From contig OX439050.1 of the NCBI GenBank assembly GCA_949317995.1, positions 46,005,777-46,069,776 on the forward strand: a DNA stretch of 64,000 bases, read 5' to 3'. A model generated the notes under the pieces. It was not told where the DNA came from. It searched no databases and saw only the letters and a program-made list of their open reading frames with translations. Below, in pieces: positions 38,801 to 41,800 of the stretch; positions within the stretch are counted from its first letter, which is position 1; each line of letters starts with the position of its first letter. The stretch comes from Acholoe squamosa. Lineage: Eukaryota > Annelida > Polychaeta > Phyllodocida > Polynoidae. The position numbers and the translations under genes are program-made.

Positions 38801-41800
38801 TCGTTGAATTTCATATGCATCACAAGCCTGTGATGATGTGTGTGCTCGGGGACCGCCCGAGTAAACATTGTGATGGCTCGTTCAGCACTCACCGGCGCCG
38901 AGACATGGCTCTGCATTTGCAGAAGGCCCATGGCATCGGCCTGGAGAAGACCAGGAAACGAGCCATCAAGTGCTTCAGCGAGCTCCTTGCAAATTGGTCC
39001 GCGCTGAGCATCAAGGAAGTGAAAGAGCAGGCATTCGAGACCGGATTCTGCTCGTGGAAGAGCGGCAACTTGCTGACTTACTTCCAGACGAACTCCTCGT
39101 CCACAAAATTCGGGATGCCCAGCGAGGTGCACCTGAAGGTGAAAAAGTGGCGAGGAGACGACAAGCGAGAGAAGGCCAAAGCCCGCTCTAAAGGTCCAAA
39201 CGGGGGCACAGTCACGACTACTGCTTCCAAGAGGACCCGAGCAGACCGGTCCGTGAGCCCTTCGGGTGGCAAGGACCAGCCCAGACCAGCCAACCCAGCT
39301 GATCGTCGCGAGTCGGGACAACAGGTCTCGGCTCTGGAGATGCCTGGCAACCAGGCCCGCAGGTCGGGTAGCCAGGCGACCGCATCGGCGACTCCAGCCA
39401 CCTCCACACCTGCACCCGCGGAACAACGCCCGGGCGAAGCCTCTGGCGGCCAGGATGATGGGGGCGAACTGTTCGCTCCCCCATCCGGGTATTCTACTTG
39501 GTGGGCTGGAGAGGGATCCTCCGGCAAACGCCCCACGTACAGTGAGTACGCGGCGAAGTTCCCTTCAATGGGACCGGCTGGACCCGAGTCACAGGTCCTT
39601 ACCCCCTTGGGCCGGGCCAAAGCTCGTGGTAGGGGCCGCGGTGGGCTGGAGTCCACCCGAGGCTCTCCGGGTGGTGGCCGAGGCCGAGGAGGCATCACGG
39701 TAGAGGGCCCGTCTGCTCCTCCAACAGGCACCCCGCCTGTCTCAGTGGAGGCCCCAGCGCCACCACCAGTGATAGTTCCACCAACAGGTCCTCGGGTACC
39801 CCTAATGGAACTAATCTCCGGTACCCTGTCAGGTCTTCAGGATCCGAACACGTTCGTCGACCACCGCGATGTCCGAACGGTTCAGATCCAGAATGAGCTG
39901 ATGGAAGAATGGCAGGCATTGCACCGCCAGAAGTCTGTTGACTACTGGCGTGTGATGACTGAAGCCACCGTCAATCTGGTCTACGAGATCCAGAGGCGGG
40001 AGGAAGATAAAATCAGGGAGCTGGAAAGGAAGAAGGTCGAGGAGGCCCTCGAGTCCTGCCGGCGAAAACAGAAGGAAGCCGAAAAGCTTAAAGAGTTTCA
40101 CGAAGCTGAGAACTCCAGATATATCCATCGATTTAAGGAGGCTGACCTCAAGTTTTTCCTGGCATTCGGGAAACATCTGGAGGAGTGGGACGGCTTACCG
40201 TCGTCTCTCATCTTCGTACCAGAGATACCCCCGGATGCCCCGCCAGCCCCGGCTACTCCACCGGTCCTGGCCACTCCACCGGTCCCGGCTGCTCCGCCGA
40301 TTCCGGCAGCTCTCTTGCTCCCGCCCCCCACTTGGAACCGGGCTGTCCCAACTGCCACGGTTGCTGCACCAGCATCCGAGGCAATGGACAGTCCGTCCGC
40401 AGTGATGAGGGCCTTGAGCTTGGGGAGCGAGACTCCCAGCGAGGCTTCAGCGGCGCTCTCTACGAGCAGCTGTAGCAGCTCGGCTCCTTCTGCCTCAGTG
40501 GAGCCGGCTGAGAAGATGGACACAGATCCTGAAGATCTTTGAGTGTCCATCTGTTGGTGTCTCCTTGTACCCGAGGGTAAATGCATTTAATATGCCAGAG
40601 GCACTGTTCCTTACGCTGGACTCCTGATACCTGGATCGTAACCTGCAGCGAGGATGGACGCTAACCCGAACACCCAATGGACTACAACATCTAACCGGGT
40701 CTCCATCTTCCCATCTTCATCAGGGCACATCATAACAGCAACGTGGTTTGCCACCACACATATGTCGCCGGATGGAGCTGCAGAAACCAGTCGTTCCAGG
40801 TTCGCCGGAAGTCCGGTATATTGTAAGGGTGATCCTGCTACCCTGGTAGGACACCTATATTTCATATTTTGTATAAATCTATTTTTATATCTTATATTAT
40901 ATTCTTGTAAGTAAAAGTCAAAATTTTTTTCGGGTTATTTACCCCACCTCGGGTCGGTAAAAACATTGTAAAAATTTTTTCAATATCACCTTACTACACA
41001 TCGAATATTCTTCGTCGCGTCTCATGTTTAATAATAACACACGTGTAACATTATCACCATAGGTCGATGGTCCATAAGGGGCCACTTCCTATTTTTGTTA
41101 TTATTTATAAACACTTCGGGTTATATACGATGATGCCTTATTATGTACATATAACTTATAATGCCCCTTAAATGTTCTATATTTAATACGAACTGTGTAT
41201 ATATAGACTTACCTATTTATTTATAACACCACTGTATAAAGTCAACAATAGTTACTTGTTAATTACACACAACCCTAGGTAAAGTCTAGTGGGGGTGGTG
41301 TAGGGGCCGGCATCATTGTATATATATTAGTGCCGTTCATCCGAGAGACGTGTTCGTGTGGTGCTTGTTCCTTCTATGCTAGCTAGGTGTCGCTTTGCGA
41401 TACCTCGTTGGTACAAGAGGGGGCAGCACCATGCCTCGCGTCCAGCTCCTACTAAGGAGCCGGACGAGCGGCAGAAGAGGACTGGACATGGTCCAGTCCA
41501 GACGCTAATACTTTGTCATCAGAGAGATTGAATAAAGTCCTACCCGAGAGGTAGGGGTTTCTGGGGCTTTGCCCAACCCGAACTACTCGTGTTGTGTTGG
41601 TACATCTAGTGGTAAGCGAGCCAAAGAGCCACCCAACATATAAGTCAATACGAACCATTACACAAGCAATTGTATAACATAAATTGATATTATTTGACCT
41701 TTTTCAGAATGCAGCTGCTTTTTGGTACAATATTCATCGTAATGGGTCCCTAGACCTACGTACCCAACATGCAGGGTGCCCTGTCCTTGTTGGGGAAAAG

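Larger units (their letters stand above)
28815..41662 (+). mobile_element. Ty3/gypsy LTR retrotransposon, 12.8 kb, looks whole
   Basis: Inserted in P4HA intron 12 in the sense orientation. It has 364-bp LTRs with TG...CA ends that are identical by eye, a 4-bp target duplication (caag at 28811-28814 and 41663-41666), a primer-binding site, long gag and pol frames, a third large frame and a polypurine tract. The order protease-RT-RNase H-integrase identifies Ty3/gypsy. No breaks were noticed in the long frames and, with identical LTRs, the insertion is very young. It is GC-richer than its surroundings. A 12.8 kb length is long for the family, mainly because of the third ORF. Confidence 0.97.

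Noticed and set aside
37524-39731. Long minus-strand open frames (up to 300 codons) opposite the gypsy third ORF
   Set aside because: They are shadows of a GC-rich, Ser/Pro/Glu-biased coding strand. Several overlap each other in different frames, and none shows domains or starts of its own.
37015-40542. Gypsy third ORF as an envelope gene
   Set aside because: No signal peptide, transmembrane helix, furin-like site or fusion segment was seen; the protein is polar, disordered and Cys/His-finger-like.
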